From the NCBI GenBank assembly GCA_013816585.1, contig JACDEE010000005.1, positions 62,001 through 126,000 on the forward strand: DNA of 64,000 bases. The letters run 5' to 3'. The DNA comes from Sphingosinicella sp. Lineage in GTDB: Bacteria > Pseudomonadota > Alphaproteobacteria > Sphingomonadales > Sphingomonadaceae. The position numbers and the translations under genes were made by a program. Numbering within the stretch: position 1 is the stretch's first letter; each line of letters opens with the position of its first letter. Positions 50,868-63,635 of the stretch are shown here, piece after piece. The notes beneath the pieces are model-generated. The model had not been told where the DNA came from. It made no database searches and saw only the letters and a list, made by a program, of their open reading frames with translations.

Positions 50868-53033
50868 ATGAACCGCGCCCGCGTCCTTCTTCTCAATGCT
50901 GCCCTCGGCCCGCTCGATTACCGGGTGCCCAAGGAAGCGCAAGTCGTTCCCGGGTCGATCGTGCTCGCGCCACTCGGGCCCAGGCAATTAACGGGTGTAG
51001 TGTGGGAGCCCGACCGGCTGGAAAGCGAAGAAGTGGGCGACAACCGCCTTCGTCCCCTGATCCATATTTACGATCTGCCGCCGCTTTCCGAGGCGTTGCG
51101 CCGGCTGATCGAATGGACAGCGGATTATTATATGGCCCCGATCGCTTCGGTACTTCGAATGGCGCTCGCTTCGTCCAGCGCTCTGGACGGTGCCCGCACC
51201 GTCACCGAATATCGGGCCACGGGCCTCGTGCCCGAGCGGCTGACACCGCAGCGGGAACAGGCGCTGGAGAGGATTGCCGACCGCCAGGGCTTGGTCCGCG
51301 AGCTCGCCTTGGCCGCCGACGTATCCGAAGGGGTGATACGCGGCCTGGTCAAGGCGGGCGCGATCGAAGCGGTGGAAGTATCGATCGACGATCCGTTTGC
51401 CACCCCCGATCCAGATCATGCCCCGCCCGCGCTGGAAGTTGCCCAGGCGGAGGCTTCGGGCGAATTTGTCGATGCGGTTAAGGCGCGGGATTTCGCGCCC
51501 TATCTGCTCGACGGCGTCACCGGATCCGGCAAGACGGAAGTCTATTTCGAAGCCATTGCGGAGGCTTTGCGGCAGGATCGCCAGACGCTGATATTGCTTC
51601 CCGAAATCGCGCTTACCGAACCGTTCCTCAAGCGCTTCACCGCCCGCTTCGGAAGCGAGCCGGTGACCTGGCATTCGGGGCTTCGCCAGTCGCAACGTCG
51701 GCGCGCATGGCGGGGCATAGCCACCGGCGATGCCAAGGTGGTGGTCGGCGCTCGCTCGGCGCTGTTCCTGCCCTATCGCAACCTCGGCCTGATCGTCGTC
51801 GACGAGGCGCATGAGGCAAGCTTCAAACAGGAAGATGGCGTCCAATATCACGCGCGCGACGTTGCGGTGATGCGCGCGAAACTGGAACAGGTACCGATAA
51901 TATTGGCGTCGGCGACGCCCGCGATCGAAACGCGCCAGATGGCGGAGATTGGCGTCTATAAACAAGTGAAGCTGCCCGACCGCTACGGGGTTGCCGAGAT
52001 GCCCGATATTGCGGCGATCGACCTGATCCAGGATCCGCCGCCGCGCGGCCGCTGGCTGGCGCCGGCGCTGGTCCAAGAAATCGAAACCAATCTGGAGCGA
52101 GGCGAACAATCCCTTCTGTTCCTCAACCGCCGCGGCTATGCGCCGTTAACCTTGTGCCGTACCTGCGGCCATCGCTTCCAATGCCCGAATTGCACCGCCT
52201 GGATGGTCGAACACAGGCTGGTACACCGGCTCGCCTGCCACCATTGCGGACATATGATGCCTCCGCCCAGGGCCTGTCCCGAATGCAAGGAAGAGGACAG
52301 CCTGGTTCCCTGCGGCCCAGGCGTGGAGCGCATCGCCGACGAGGTCGCCGCTTTGTTTCCGGAAGCGCGCGTGGCGATCGTGACTTCCGACACGATCTGG
52401 TCCCCGGCGAAGGCGGCCGAATTTGTCGGCCGAATGGAAGCGGGCGTCATCGACATTGTAGTCGGGACCCAGCTCGTCACTAAAGGCTATCATTTTCCCA
52501 ACCTTACGCTGGTGGGCGTGGTCGATGCCGATCTCGGCCTTTCGGGCGGCGACCTCCGCGGCGCCGAGCGAAGTTTCCAGCAGATCATGCAGGTTTCGGG
52601 CCGCGCCGGACGGGGCGAGAAACCGGGCCGGGTACTGGTCCAGACGCACGAACCCCAGGCCCCGGTCATCAGCGCATTGGTGAGCGGCGATGCAGAAGGC
52701 TTTTATACCGCAGAAACCGAAGCCCGCCGGGATGCTGCCATGCCGCCCTTCGGAAGGCTGGCGGGAATCATCGTTTCCTCGGAAGATCTTGGCGAAGCCA
52801 CGCAGACTGCGCGGCTGATCGGCCGCACGGCGCCGACCGTGGAGAATATGGCGGTATTTGGCCCCGCGCCGGCGCCGATGGCGATGCTCAGGGGCCGCCA
52901 CCGCCAGCGTTTGCTGGTCCATGCCGCCCGGTCGCTCGATGTGCAGGATGTGATACGCGAATGGCTTGGAAAGCTGGAATGGCCGCGAAGTGTGCGCGTC
53001 GCGGTCGATATCGACCCCTACAGCTTTCTCTAA
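50868..53033 (+). CDS. priA: Primosomal replication-restart helicase PriA
   Basis: DNA helicase that reloads the replisome at stalled forks. The 721 residues comprise an N-terminal fork-binding domain, Walker A GVTGSGKT (216-223), DEAH box (311-314), and paired zinc-binding segments (CRTCGHRFQCPNC and CHHCGH...CPECK, about 433-475). Helicase motifs continue to the C-terminal domain ending VDIDPYSFL. Two ATG codons lie at 50864 and 50868; the latter is in frame. It converges with the DUF2171 gene, overlapping by four bases. Confidence 0.96.
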   Translation: MNRARVLLLNAALGPLDYRVPKEAQVVPGSIVLAPLGPRQLTGVVWEPDRLESEEVGDNRLRPLIHIYDLPPLSEALRRLIEWTADYYMAPIASVLRMALASSSALDGARTVTEYRATGLVPERLTPQREQALERIADRQGLVRELALAADVSEGVIRGLVKAGAIEAVEVSIDDPFATPDPDHAPPALEVAQAEASGEFVDAVKARDFAPYLLDGVTGSGKTEVYFEAIAEALRQDRQTLILLPEIALTEPFLKRFTARFGSEPVTWHSGLRQSQRRRAWRGIATGDAKVVVGARSALFLPYRNLGLIVVDEAHEASFKQEDGVQYHARDVAVMRAKLEQVPIILASATPAIETRQMAEIGVYKQVKLPDRYGVAEMPDIAAIDLIQDPPPRGRWLAPALVQEIETNLERGEQSLLFLNRRGYAPLTLCRTCGHRFQCPNCTAWMVEHRLVHRLACHHCGHMMPPPRACPECKEEDSLVPCGPGVERIADEVAALFPEARVAIVTSDTIWSPAKAAEFVGRMEAGVIDIVVGTQLVTKGYHFPNLTLVGVVDADLGLSGGDLRGAERSFQQIMQVSGRAGRGEKPGRVLVQTHEPQAPVISALVSGDAEGFYTAETEARRDAAMPPFGRLAGIIVSSEDLGEATQTARLIGRTAPTVENMAVFGPAPAPMAMLRGRHRQRLLVHAARSLDVQDVIREWLGKLEWPRSVRVAVDIDPYSFL

Positions 53034-53491
53034 ACATCGGTTCCGCTCTGCTCTGAAGACGCGCCGGAGGCGGCGCGATCGGCCTCGCTAAGCTCGCCCT
53101 TGGCATTGTCACGATAGTCCGGCTCGTCGGCGGCATAGCCAAGACCCCGGATGCCAAGCAATATGATCATCAGCAACAGGATTGCGCCGATCAGCCAGAC
53201 GATCCAGCTTTTGCCCATGCTTCGATGGGCCTCTCCGCGGACCGGGGTTGCAGGGGAGCTTGGGTCATGGCTGGTCCAGGTATCCCGAACCAAAGCGGCC
53301 TCGCGATTGAGATGAACATGATCGTCGATCCGGGCGACCCAGTTACGGGGCACTATATGCGATCCGGCGTGCGGCGACGGCGCATCAGGCTCGACATGGA
53401 TATGATCGCCGTGCAGCCCGGTGACCCTGCCGACCATTCCGCCGTCCGAGCCCAGAACCTGCATTCCTTCACGGATGTCTGCCACGAGCAT
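53030..53491 (-). CDS. DUF2171-like protein with C-terminal membrane helix
   Basis: Starting at the ATG at 53491 the protein has 153 residues. Residues 1-70 match DUF2171 (IREGMQVLGSDGGMVGRVTGLHG, NWVARIDDHVHLNREAA). One membrane helix lies near 97-115 (WLIGAILLLMIILLGI), followed by an acidic, low-complexity tail. DUF2171 has no known function and is often found in radiation or stress-related small proteins. The open frame upstream to 53578 lacks family-like sequence. AGGAG abuts the ATG directly. Confidence 0.75.
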   Translation of the reverse strand: MLVADIREGMQVLGSDGGMVGRVTGLHGDHIHVEPDAPSPHAGSHIVPRNWVARIDDHVHLNREAALVRDTWTSHDPSSPATPVRGEAHRSMGKSWIVWLIGAILLLMIILLGIRGLGYAADEPDYRDNAKGELSEADRAASGASSEQSGTDV

Positions 53492-53637
53492 CTCCTGATA
53501 GTAAGACTGCTCGCAAATGCCCGGTCCCGACCTTTGTTCCGAACACCGATCCGGATCATTTTTACTCCACGATGTCATTTTCTTGTTAGGCCGGAGCGGC
53601 TACGCCGGTGCCAAGCTATTAGATCAGGGGGCAGATC

Positions 53638-55187
53638 TTGAAATTCGGACGATTTTTGGCTGTGACCTTTCTGCTTTGGGCCAGCGGCGCCCAGGCCGAG
53701 TGGCTGGAAGCGAGCACCGACCACTTCATGATCTATTCCGAGCAGAAGGAGCCGGCGCTTCGGGAATTCGCAACCCGGCTCGAACGCTATGACAAGGCCA
53801 TGCGAAACATACAGCGCGTGGCGGATCAGACCCTGGGCGCCGCCGACAGGCTGACCGTATATGCCGTTCGCGATCTTGCGACCGTCCAAAAACTGTTCGG
53901 CGAGGGAGCATCGAACCGGGGCTACAGCATTGCCGGCTTCTACATGCCGCGAGCGACGGGCTCTGTCGCCATCACCCCACGCCGGACGGGGCCAGCATCT
54001 AAATTCGACATGGATGCGGAGATCGTGCTGCTGCACGAATATGCGCATCATTTCATGATGACCAATTTCACCGGGGCCTTTCCAGCCTGGTTCATCGAGG
54101 GGTTCGCCGAATTCTACTCGACAGCCAAATTTGACGAGAATGGCGGCGTGGGCATCGGCACTCCCGCCCTTCACCGCGCCTATGGCCTCGTCCTTGGCGA
54201 CCCGATCCCGATCCAACGTCTGGTAACCCATTCCAGTCGGGACCTGAGTCCGGAGCAGCGCGAGGCGCTTTACGGCCGTGGCTGGCTCCTGACCCATTTT
54301 TTGACCTTCGAACCCGCGCGGGACAGCTCGACGATTATATCCGGCGGCTCAACAAGGGAGAGTCCTCGCTTGCCGCGGCCACGGCTTCGTTTGGAGACCT
54401 GAAGAAGCTCGACCGCGAACTCGATACTTATCTGAAGCAGCGTAAGTTGAAATATCTGCAGCTCTCCCCGGACAAGGTGACGGTAGGGCCGGTGAGGATA
54501 CGCCAGCTAAGCGCGGGCGAAAATGCCGTGATGAACCTCAAGATCAGGTCACGGCGGGGCCTCAATACCGAACGTTCGAAGGCCCTGGTCCCCGAGATCC
54601 GCCGTGCCTCCGCCCCGTTTCCCAAGGATGCGGCCGTCCAGACGAGCTTGGCAGAAGCCGAGTTCGACGCCGGAAATTTCCTCGAGGCTGAGGCGGCGGC
54701 GGACCGCGCGCTGGCCCTGGACCCGAAGGCCATGGACGGATTGATCTACAAGGCGCGGGCCAAGATGGCTCTTGCGGCGGCCGGTCCATCGGGAAGCGAA
54801 GCGGCCTGGAAGGAGGTGCGGAGGGCGATCGTCGCTGCCAACCGTGCCGATCCGGATGATCCCGAGCCCCTCATCCTTTTCTATTCGAGTTATCGTGAGC
54901 AGGGCATCGAGCCGACGGCCAATGCGACAATGGGCTTGGTGAGAGCGCTGGAACTCGCGCCCCAAGATGGGGACCTGAGGATGAAAGTGGCCTATCAGCT
55001 GCTGATCGACGGCAAGACCAGGGAAGCGCGAACAGCCTTGGTGCCGATTGCCTTCGACCCGCATGGTGGAGAGAGAGCCGCAACCGCCGCGGCGATCATT
55101 GAGAAGTTAGATTCCGGCGGCAAAGCTGAGGAGGCCCTCTCGGGCTGGAGCCTTTTGGCCCCCAAGAAAGATGACAAGGCCGACTAA
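53638..55187 (+). pseudogene. Frameshifted peptidase-MA-like (HExxH) protein with TPR repeats
   Basis: Starts at a TTG (53638) with AGGGGG upstream and a signal peptide (1-20). It contains the zinc-peptidase motif HEYAH (133-137) with a downstream glutamate in WFIEGFAEFY. The frame then goes out of register at about 54313-54322, within a CGCGCG run, and stops at 54402. The next frame resumes exactly at GQLDDYIRRLNKGE and runs to 55187 through a TPR-like region (LAEAEFDAGNFLEAEAAADRAL). A one-base, or four-base, loss would join them into one protein of about 515 residues. It may be a true decay or a sequencing error; the downstream half has a plausible TTG at 54447. Confidence 0.75.
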
Positions 55188-56239
55188 CCCCGCTTGGAGA
55201 CTGATTCCCGGGCCAGAAGATCCCGCTTGCGATCAAGTCCGTAAGCGAACCCGCCCAGGCTCCCGTCCGTACGCTGCGCCCGATGACAGGGGATCAGCAC
55301 CGCCACATTGTTGGCCCCGCAAGCCGACCCGGCGGCCCGAACGGCCTGCGGGTTTCCCGCCCTCGCCGCCAAGGCGGTATAAGTGAGACTTTCCCCTGCA
55401 GGGATCCGGGTCAATTCGCGCCAGACCGCTTCCTGAAAGGCGGTGCCTTGGACATCGAGCGGTAGATCATGCGGCTTTTCGGGAGCGTTCACCGCATCCA
55501 CGGTGAGTTGGAGGAGATCGGCCATGTCGGCCCCTCCCCGTTCGATGATCGCCTTGGGAAAACGCTGCCGCAACACCTCTTCATCTTCGTCGAATGACAG
55601 CCGGCAAATCCCTTTTTCGGTAGCGGCAACCAGCATCATGCCCAAAAAGGTCTGGGCGCTGGCCCAGCGGATTGTCTCGCCTCGGCCTCCGTCACGCCAG
55701 GCTGAGGGCGTCATCCCCAACCGGCTTTTGGCGTCGGCGTAAAAACGGCCGGGGCCCGAATATCCGGCATCATATATGGCGTCGGTCACCTTTTCGGTCT
55801 CCCGGAGGCTAGCAGCCATCGATTCGGCCCGCCGTCCCCGGGCATACTCCGCCGGTGTCACCCCCGTGGCGCGCTTGAACAGGCGGTGGAAATGGTGTGG
55901 CGAATAGCCCGCTGCGTCGGCCAATTGTTCAAGCGACGGCCGGGATTCCGCCGCGTGCAGCAGTTTCAGGGCGCGATCCAGAGCCGCCGCCTCGCGAGAG
56001 ACGTCATTGGGCTTACAGCGAAGGCAGGGCCTGAGGCCCGCCTCCTCCGCCTCGGTTCCCGTAGCGAAGAAGCGGACGTTCTCGCGCTTGGGATGCCGCG
56101 CGGCGCAGCTCGGCCGGCAATAGATGCCGGTCGTGAAGACGCCGGTTACGAACCGGCCGTCCGAATTCCGGTCCCGGCGAAGCACGGCGGTCCAGGCGGT
56201 TTCATCATCGATCAGATTTTGCGGTTTCATTTGATCCAT
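55184..56239 (-). CDS. ada: Bifunctional Ada: DNA-repair methyltransferase and transcriptional activator
   Basis: Removes methyl groups from O6-methylguanine and phosphotriesters, and activates its own regulon. With the ATG at 56239 (AGAGG upstream) it has 351 residues. The N-terminal zinc site has Cys41, Cys45, Cys72 and Cys75 in YCRPSCAARHP and PCLRCKP. An AraC-type helix-turn-helix follows (about 85-180), and the C-terminal methyltransferase has the acceptor Cys318 in IPCHRAQ. The upstream open frame from 56338 is not family-like. It is divergent from the F1 operon across 220 bases. Confidence 0.95.
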   Translation of the reverse strand: MDQMKPQNLIDDETAWTAVLRRDRNSDGRFVTGVFTTGIYCRPSCAARHPKRENVRFFATGTEAEEAGLRPCLRCKPNDVSREAAALDRALKLLHAAESRPSLEQLADAAGYSPHHFHRLFKRATGVTPAEYARGRRAESMAASLRETEKVTDAIYDAGYSGPGRFYADAKSRLGMTPSAWRDGGRGETIRWASAQTFLGMMLVAATEKGICRLSFDEDEEVLRQRFPKAIIERGGADMADLLQLTVDAVNAPEKPHDLPLDVQGTAFQEAVWRELTRIPAGESLTYTALAARAGNPQAVRAAGSACGANNVAVLIPCHRAQRTDGSLGGFAYGLDRKRDLLARESVSKRG

Positions 56240-56386
56240 ATAAGCCTCTGGCGACGACCTTGCATCCCGATCCTTGCGATCAAAGCGATGCCCGTCTTGC
56301 ATCGCCCCAAAGCCCCTGCTAGGGCCCGCGCGACCCATGAGGGGGCGCAGGACACGAGAGTCCCGCAGCTCCCTTTTTTCATGGGG

Positions 56387-56433
56387 ATTATGGGGCCGCG
56401 CCCGCCACTGGCGGGCAAGATGGGCCTCATAAT
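56387..56433. promoter_or_regulatory. Nested inverted repeat upstream of the F1 ATP synthase operon
   Basis: ATTATGGGGCC (56387-56397) pairs with GGCCTCATAAT (56423-56433) in ten of eleven positions, with a G-T wobble at the other. Inside lie CCCGCCA and TGGCGGG around a single base. It is 27 bases before the atpH GTG, in the divergent ada-atpH region. It could form a leader hairpin or an operator. No T-tract follows. Confidence 0.4.
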
Positions 56434-56459
56434 ATCACGATCTGGGAGTTAAGGCGCGC

Positions 56460-57014
56460 GTGGATAATTCCGGCGGCATTCAGGCAAGTTTGGCGGGCCG
56501 CTACGCGACCGCCCTGTTTGGCCTCGCCCGCGATGAAAAGCAGCTCGAAACGGTGGCGGCCAGTCTCGCCGCCCTGAAGCGTGCGCTTGGCGAATCGGAA
56601 GATTTCCAGGCGCTGATCGCAAGCCCGCTCATTTCGCGCGACGAGGCTGCCCGGGCGGTCGCGGCAACGGCCAAGGCGATGAAGCTCGACACGACCACGA
56701 CCAGTTTCCTGGGAGTGCTTTCTGGCAATCGCCGTCTGGCCGAGCTTGGCTCGATCATCCGCGCCTTCGACATGCTACTTTCGGCCCATCGCGGCGAGAC
56801 CACTGCCGAAGTCACTTCCGCGCATCCGCTGACCGACGACCAGGTCGCGGCATTGAAGACCAATCTCAAGTCCCGTCTTGGCCGCGATGTCGCGGTCGAT
56901 CTCGCCGTCGACCCCGCCATCCTGGGCGGACTTGTCGTCAAGGTCGGCTCGCAAATGATCGACGGCTCCATCCGAACCAAACTTAACTCTCTCGCCCAAG
57001 CAATGAAGGGTTGA
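56460..57014 (+). CDS. atpH: ATP synthase F1 subunit delta
   Basis: Connects the peripheral stalk to F1. The 184 residues have the family pattern: [20 protein letters not shown] near the N-terminus, and the C-terminal signature [31 protein letters not shown]. The start is a GTG with GGGAG upstream; no ATG lies near. It is the first gene of atpHAGDC and is followed by atpA after 31 bases. Confidence 0.95.
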   Translation: MDNSGGIQASLAGRYATALFGLARDEKQLETVAASLAALKRALGESEDFQALIASPLISRDEAARAVAATAKAMKLDTTTTSFLGVLSGNRRLAELGSIIRAFDMLLSAHRGETTAEVTSAHPLTDDQVAALKTNLKSRLGRDVAVDLAVDPAILGGLVVKVGSQMIDGSIRTKLNSLAQAMKG

Positions 57015-57045
57015 AGCCCGTAAGGGCTTCGATGAAAGGCTGAAC

Positions 57046-58575
<1,530 letters not shown>

Positions 58576-58587
58576 GGATCAGGGCAG

Positions 58588-59466
58588 GTGACAAGCCTCA
58601 AAGCACTTAAAGGGCGGATCGCCTCGGTCAAATCGACCCAGAAGATCACCAAGGCGATGAAGATGGTCGCCGCCGCCAAGCTGCGCCGCGCGCAGATGGC
58701 CGCGGAAGCCGGTCGCCCTTACGCCGAGCGGCTTGACGCGATGGTCGCGAGCCTTGCTTCGAGCGTTTCGATCAGTCCGCAAACCTCGAAGCTGCTGGCC
58801 GGCACGGGCAAGGACGATGTCCACCTGTTCGTCATCTGCACGTCCGACCGAGGTCTCGCCGGCGCCTTCAATTCGAACATCGTGCGCGCCGCGCGCAAGA
58901 GCGCCGATATTCTGATCGCCCAGGGCAAGACGGTCTATTTCTATCTGGTTGGCCGCAAGGGCCGGGCGGTGATCGCGCGGCTTTATCCCAAGCAGATCCT
59001 GCATCAATTCGACACGGGCGAGATCAAGCAGGTGAAGTTCAGCGACGCCCAGGCGATCGCGGCCGATATCGTCGAACGGTTCAATGGCGGCGCCTTTGAT
59101 GTGGCGCATCTGTTCTACGCGCGGTTCCAATCGGCACTGGTGCAGGAGCCCGTTCAACAGCAGATCATCCCTGTCGAGATCGTCCCCGCCGCGAAGGTGG
59201 AAGGCGTTTCGGGCGCCACCGAATATGAGCCGGACGAGGAAGAAATTCTGGCAGATCTGCTTCCGCGCAATGTCGGTGTTCAGATTTACCGCGCCCTGCT
59301 GGAAAATGCGGCGTCCGAACAGGGCAGCCGGATGACCGCGATGGACAATGCCACGCGGAATGCCGGCGACATGATCAACCGCCTGTCGATCCAGTATAAC
59401 CGGACCCGTCAGGCCGCGATCACGACCGAACTCGTAGAGATCATTTCCGGCGCGGAAGCGCTTTAG
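58588..59466 (+). CDS. atpG: ATP synthase F1 subunit gamma
   Basis: Central rotor shaft of F1. The 292 residues begin SLKALKGRIASVKSTQKITKAM, with the long N-terminal helix. The C-terminal helix ends with NRTRQAAITTELVEIISGAEAL. The start is a GTG. It lies between atpA and atpD; a 94-base gap to atpD holds a REP-like unit. Confidence 0.97.
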   Translation: MTSLKALKGRIASVKSTQKITKAMKMVAAAKLRRAQMAAEAGRPYAERLDAMVASLASSVSISPQTSKLLAGTGKDDVHLFVICTSDRGLAGAFNSNIVRAARKSADILIAQGKTVYFYLVGRKGRAVIARLYPKQILHQFDTGEIKQVKFSDAQAIAADIVERFNGGAFDVAHLFYARFQSALVQEPVQQQIIPVEIVPAAKVEGVSGATEYEPDEEEILADLLPRNVGVQIYRALLENAASEQGSRMTAMDNATRNAGDMINRLSIQYNRTRQAAITTELVEIISGAEAL

Positions 59467-59510
59467 CTACCGGGGCTCCACCCCACGGAGCCCGACACGA
59501 TATTCACCAG

Positions 59511-59537
59511 GGTGCCAGCCTTCGCTGGCATGACGAA
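59511..59537. repeat. REP-like palindromic unit between atpG and atpD
   Basis: GGTGCCAGCC TTCG CTGGCATGACGAA has a self-complementary core (TGCCAGC/GCTGGCA). It is related to the units at 14606-14687 and 41847-41874. It may form a hairpin in the atp transcript. Confidence 0.55.
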
Positions 59538-59542
59538 GATAG

Positions 59543-61015
<1,473 letters not shown>

Positions 61016-61018
61016 ATC

Positions 61019-61285
61019 ATGGCCGACCTGCATTTCGAACTCGTTACGCCTGACCGGCTCATTCGCTCCGAGGACGTCTACATGGTGGTCGTCCCCGGCA
61101 GCGAAGGCGATTTCGGCGTGCTCGCCGGCCACGCACCGGTCATGTCGTCGATCCGCGAAGGCGAGATTGCGATCTACCGAACCAATGGCGGCGAGCCGGA
61201 GCGGATCGCGATCGAGGGCGGTTTTGCCGAAGTGAATGAAAAGGGCCTGACGGTCCTTGCCGAAAAGGCCGACATTCCCGCCTAA
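61019..61285 (+). CDS. atpC: ATP synthase F1 subunit epsilon (short form)
   Basis: Rotor-foot subunit that couples the c-ring to gamma. It has only 88 residues: the N-terminal beta-sandwich is complete ([41 protein letters not shown]). The C-terminal helical domain that inhibits ATP hydrolysis in other bacteria is absent; the protein ends after [12 protein letters not shown]. It would therefore be unable to perform the usual epsilon inhibition. A separate zeta inhibitor is known in some alphaproteobacteria but none is seen here. Confidence 0.92.
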   Translation: MADLHFELVTPDRLIRSEDVYMVVVPGSEGDFGVLAGHAPVMSSIREGEIAIYRTNGGEPERIAIEGGFAEVNEKGLTVLAEKADIPA

Positions 61286-61286
61286 G

Positions 61287-61742
61287 CTAGCGGACCGATG
61301 GGCGTTTGAAGGTCCAGCTAAGGGGATTCTTACCCTCGGGCCCCGAAACCGTCCCGACCAGAACGTCCTTCTCCAATCGGTAGACGATGCGGGTCGGATA
61401 ATCGTGTGCCGGATTTTCGAATGTCGCTTCGCGGTCCTTGATCGAAACCAGCGGGAAGGCTACCGGCGGCGCCCCTGAAGGCGATCCCCAAAACTGGATC
61501 GCGCCCCGGTCATCGGCGGCGATCCGCATATATTCATATCCGGTGGCTTTCTCGCCTTTGCCCGACCGGTTGGTGCCCAGCATCGTTCCACCTCGAGCAT
61601 CGGTCCATTGCTCCTCGACCCATCCTTCATCGTTTTCCGACACCCAGGCCCCCGCCAGCCAGCCAAGGTCGCCGACCTGCGGCGCCGGGGCTGCGGCGGC
61701 CAGAAAGCCGGCCAGAAATAAAGCGCTGGTTCTCGCCAACAT
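61287..61742 (-). CDS. DUF6265-like exported protein
   Basis: The 151 residues have a signal peptide (about 1-20) and then the segment LGWLAGAWVSENDEGWVEEQWTDARGGTMLGTNR, which fits the DUF6265 lipocalin-like beta-barrel pattern (longer run not repeated here). The C-terminal half includes FENPAHDYPTRIVYR. The function is unknown. It converges with atpC with a one-base gap. Confidence 0.72.
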   Translation of the reverse strand: MLARTSALFLAGFLAAAAPAPQVGDLGWLAGAWVSENDEGWVEEQWTDARGGTMLGTNRSGKGEKATGYEYMRIAADDRGAIQFWGSPSGAPPVAFPLVSIKDREATFENPAHDYPTRIVYRLEKDVLVGTVSGPEGKNPLSWTFKRPSVR

Positions 61743-61861
61743 GTGCAGCCCCTTCCCTCCCTGCCGATAAACATCGCCCGAATTAGGTAATTGTCAAAGT
61801 TTCCAGCTTATTCACCACATTCGCGCAGGGATTTCATCGGTCAGTCGAGGTTCGCTTAGGT

Positions 61862-63400
61862 ATGAGTGCTTTTGGACGGAGAGGCGGCGTAAACGGAGCG
61901 GCGGGAAGCCGGCCGTCTTTCGGTGTTGCCAAGCCGATGAAAGGCGGAGGCCCGGTTTCGAAGGCGGAAGAGCCGGAAGGCGGTGAACAATTTCCGCCGA
62001 TCGAAACTCTCCCGCTGCCCGGCGAGCCCGAAGCAGGCGCGAGCGCCGAGCCGCAGTCGAGGGGCGACCAGGCCATGTCCCGGCTTGCCGACCGACAGGC
62101 CCAATCAGGCGAACAGGGGGCGTCGAAGGCCGAGGGCTTCGAAGCCGCCGTGCACCGCATCAAAGAGCAAGTGCTTCCCCGCCTGCTGGAGAGAGTCGAT
62201 CCCGAGGCTGCCGCAACCTTGTCCAAGGATGAGCTTGCCGAAGAATTCCGCCCGATCATCGGCGAAGTGCTGGTCGAGCTGAAGATCAACCTCAACCGGC
62301 GCGAACAATTCGCGCTGGAGAAAGTGCTGGTCGACGAATTGCTGGGGCTTGGCCCCTTGGAAGAGTTGCTCAACGATCCCGAAATCAGCGACATCATGGT
62401 CAACGGCCCCGGCCAGACCTTTGTCGAACGCAAGGGCAAGCTGGAGCTGGCGCACATCCAGTTTCGCGATGAAGAACATCTGTTCCAGATCGCCCAGCGC
62501 ATCGTCAACAAGGTCGGCCGCCGCGTCGATCAGACCACGCCGCTGGCCGACGCCCGTTTGATGGATGGCAGCCGCGTCAACGTGATCGTGCCGCCCTTGT
62601 CGCTCAAGGGCACCGCGATCTCGATTCGGAAATTCTCGGAAAAGCCGATCACGATCGACATGATGAAGGGCTTCGGCTCCATGTCGGACAAGATGGCGAC
62701 TGCCCTCAAGATCGCGGGGGCCTGCCGCTTCAATATCGTCATTTCCGGCGGTACCGGTTCGGGCAAGACCACAATGCTCAATGCCCTGTCGAAATTGATC
62801 GACCCTGGCGAGCGTGTCATCACCATTGAGGATGCGGCCGAATTAAGGCTGCAGCAGCCGCATTGGCTGCCGCTCGAAACCCGGCCGCCCAACCTCGAAG
62901 GTCAGGGCGCGATCACCATCCGCGATCTGGTGGTCAACGCCCTTCGTATGCGTCCCGATCGCATCATCCTGGGCGAAATTCGTGGCCCCGAATGTTTCGA
63001 CATGCTCGCGGCCATGAACACCGGTCATGACGGATCGATGTGCACGCTTCACTCCAACTCGCCGCGCGAATGCCTCGCGCGTATGGAGAATATGGTGATG
63101 ATGTCGGACATCAAGGTGCCAAAGGAAGCCATCTCGCGTCAGATCGCCGACTCGGTCGATCTCATCATCCAGGTGAAGCGCCTTCGCGACGGTTCGCGCC
63201 GCACCACCAACATCACCGAAGTGATCGGGATGGAAGGCGATGTGATCGTCACGCAGGAATTGTTCAAATTCGAATATCTGGACGAAAGCGCGGACGGCAA
63301 GATCATCGGCGAATACCGATCAATGGGTCTGAGGCCGTACACGCTCGAAAAGGCCAAGCAGTTTGGTTTCGACCAGCCCTATCTGGAATCCTGCCTCTAA
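61862..63400 (+). CDS. cpaF: CpaF/TadA-type secretion ATPase
   Basis: Hexameric motor ATPase for Flp/Tad pilus assembly. The 512 residues have a low-complexity N-terminus (about 1-90, rich in glycine, proline and glutamate). An N-terminal domain follows with DEIxDIMVNGP-like [10 protein letters not shown], then Walker A GGTGSGKT (296-303), the aspartate-box region [16 protein letters not shown], and [16 protein letters not shown]. No other tad or cpa gene lies within the window, so it is an orphan here. It overlaps the next minus-strand gene by four bases. Confidence 0.92.
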   Translation: MSAFGRRGGVNGAAGSRPSFGVAKPMKGGGPVSKAEEPEGGEQFPPIETLPLPGEPEAGASAEPQSRGDQAMSRLADRQAQSGEQGASKAEGFEAAVHRIKEQVLPRLLERVDPEAAATLSKDELAEEFRPIIGEVLVELKINLNRREQFALEKVLVDELLGLGPLEELLNDPEISDIMVNGPGQTFVERKGKLELAHIQFRDEEHLFQIAQRIVNKVGRRVDQTTPLADARLMDGSRVNVIVPPLSLKGTAISIRKFSEKPITIDMMKGFGSMSDKMATALKIAGACRFNIVISGGTGSGKTTMLNALSKLIDPGERVITIEDAAELRLQQPHWLPLETRPPNLEGQGAITIRDLVVNALRMRPDRIILGEIRGPECFDMLAAMNTGHDGSMCTLHSNSPRECLARMENMVMMSDIKVPKEAISRQIADSVDLIIQVKRLRDGSRRTTNITEVIGMEGDVIVTQELFKFEYLDESADGKIIGEYRSMGLRPYTLEKAKQFGFDQPYLESCL

Positions 63401-63585
63401 GTCTTCAGGGCCAGGATTGCGAGGATCGCCGCGGCGAACAAGGCGGCGACCTGTATCCCGGTCCAGGGAACCCAACCAACCCGGTCAAGGCTGCGCCTTC
63501 GCGCTCGCCGCCACTCGGCCAGCCCCGCCCCGACAGCCAGCCCCATCGAGCTACCGGCTCCGATCCATAGCCCGGCTTGCGTCAT
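63397..63585 (-). CDS. Small hypothetical membrane protein
   Basis: The 62-residue protein has two hydrophobic segments (about 5-22 and 42-60) separated by a basic stretch (EWRRARRRSLDR), so a two-helix hairpin is likely. It is not recognised. The start is an ATG with GGAAGGG seven bases upstream, which supports translation. It overlaps cpaF by four bases and is divergent from the next gene. Confidence 0.5.
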   Translation of the reverse strand: MTQAGLWIGAGSSMGLAVGAGLAEWRRARRRSLDRVGWVPWTGIQVAALFAAAILAILALKT

Positions 63586-63635
63586 CTTTACCCTTCCGTC
63601 ATGACCGTGAACAACAATGTAAGGAGAGGATTTTC

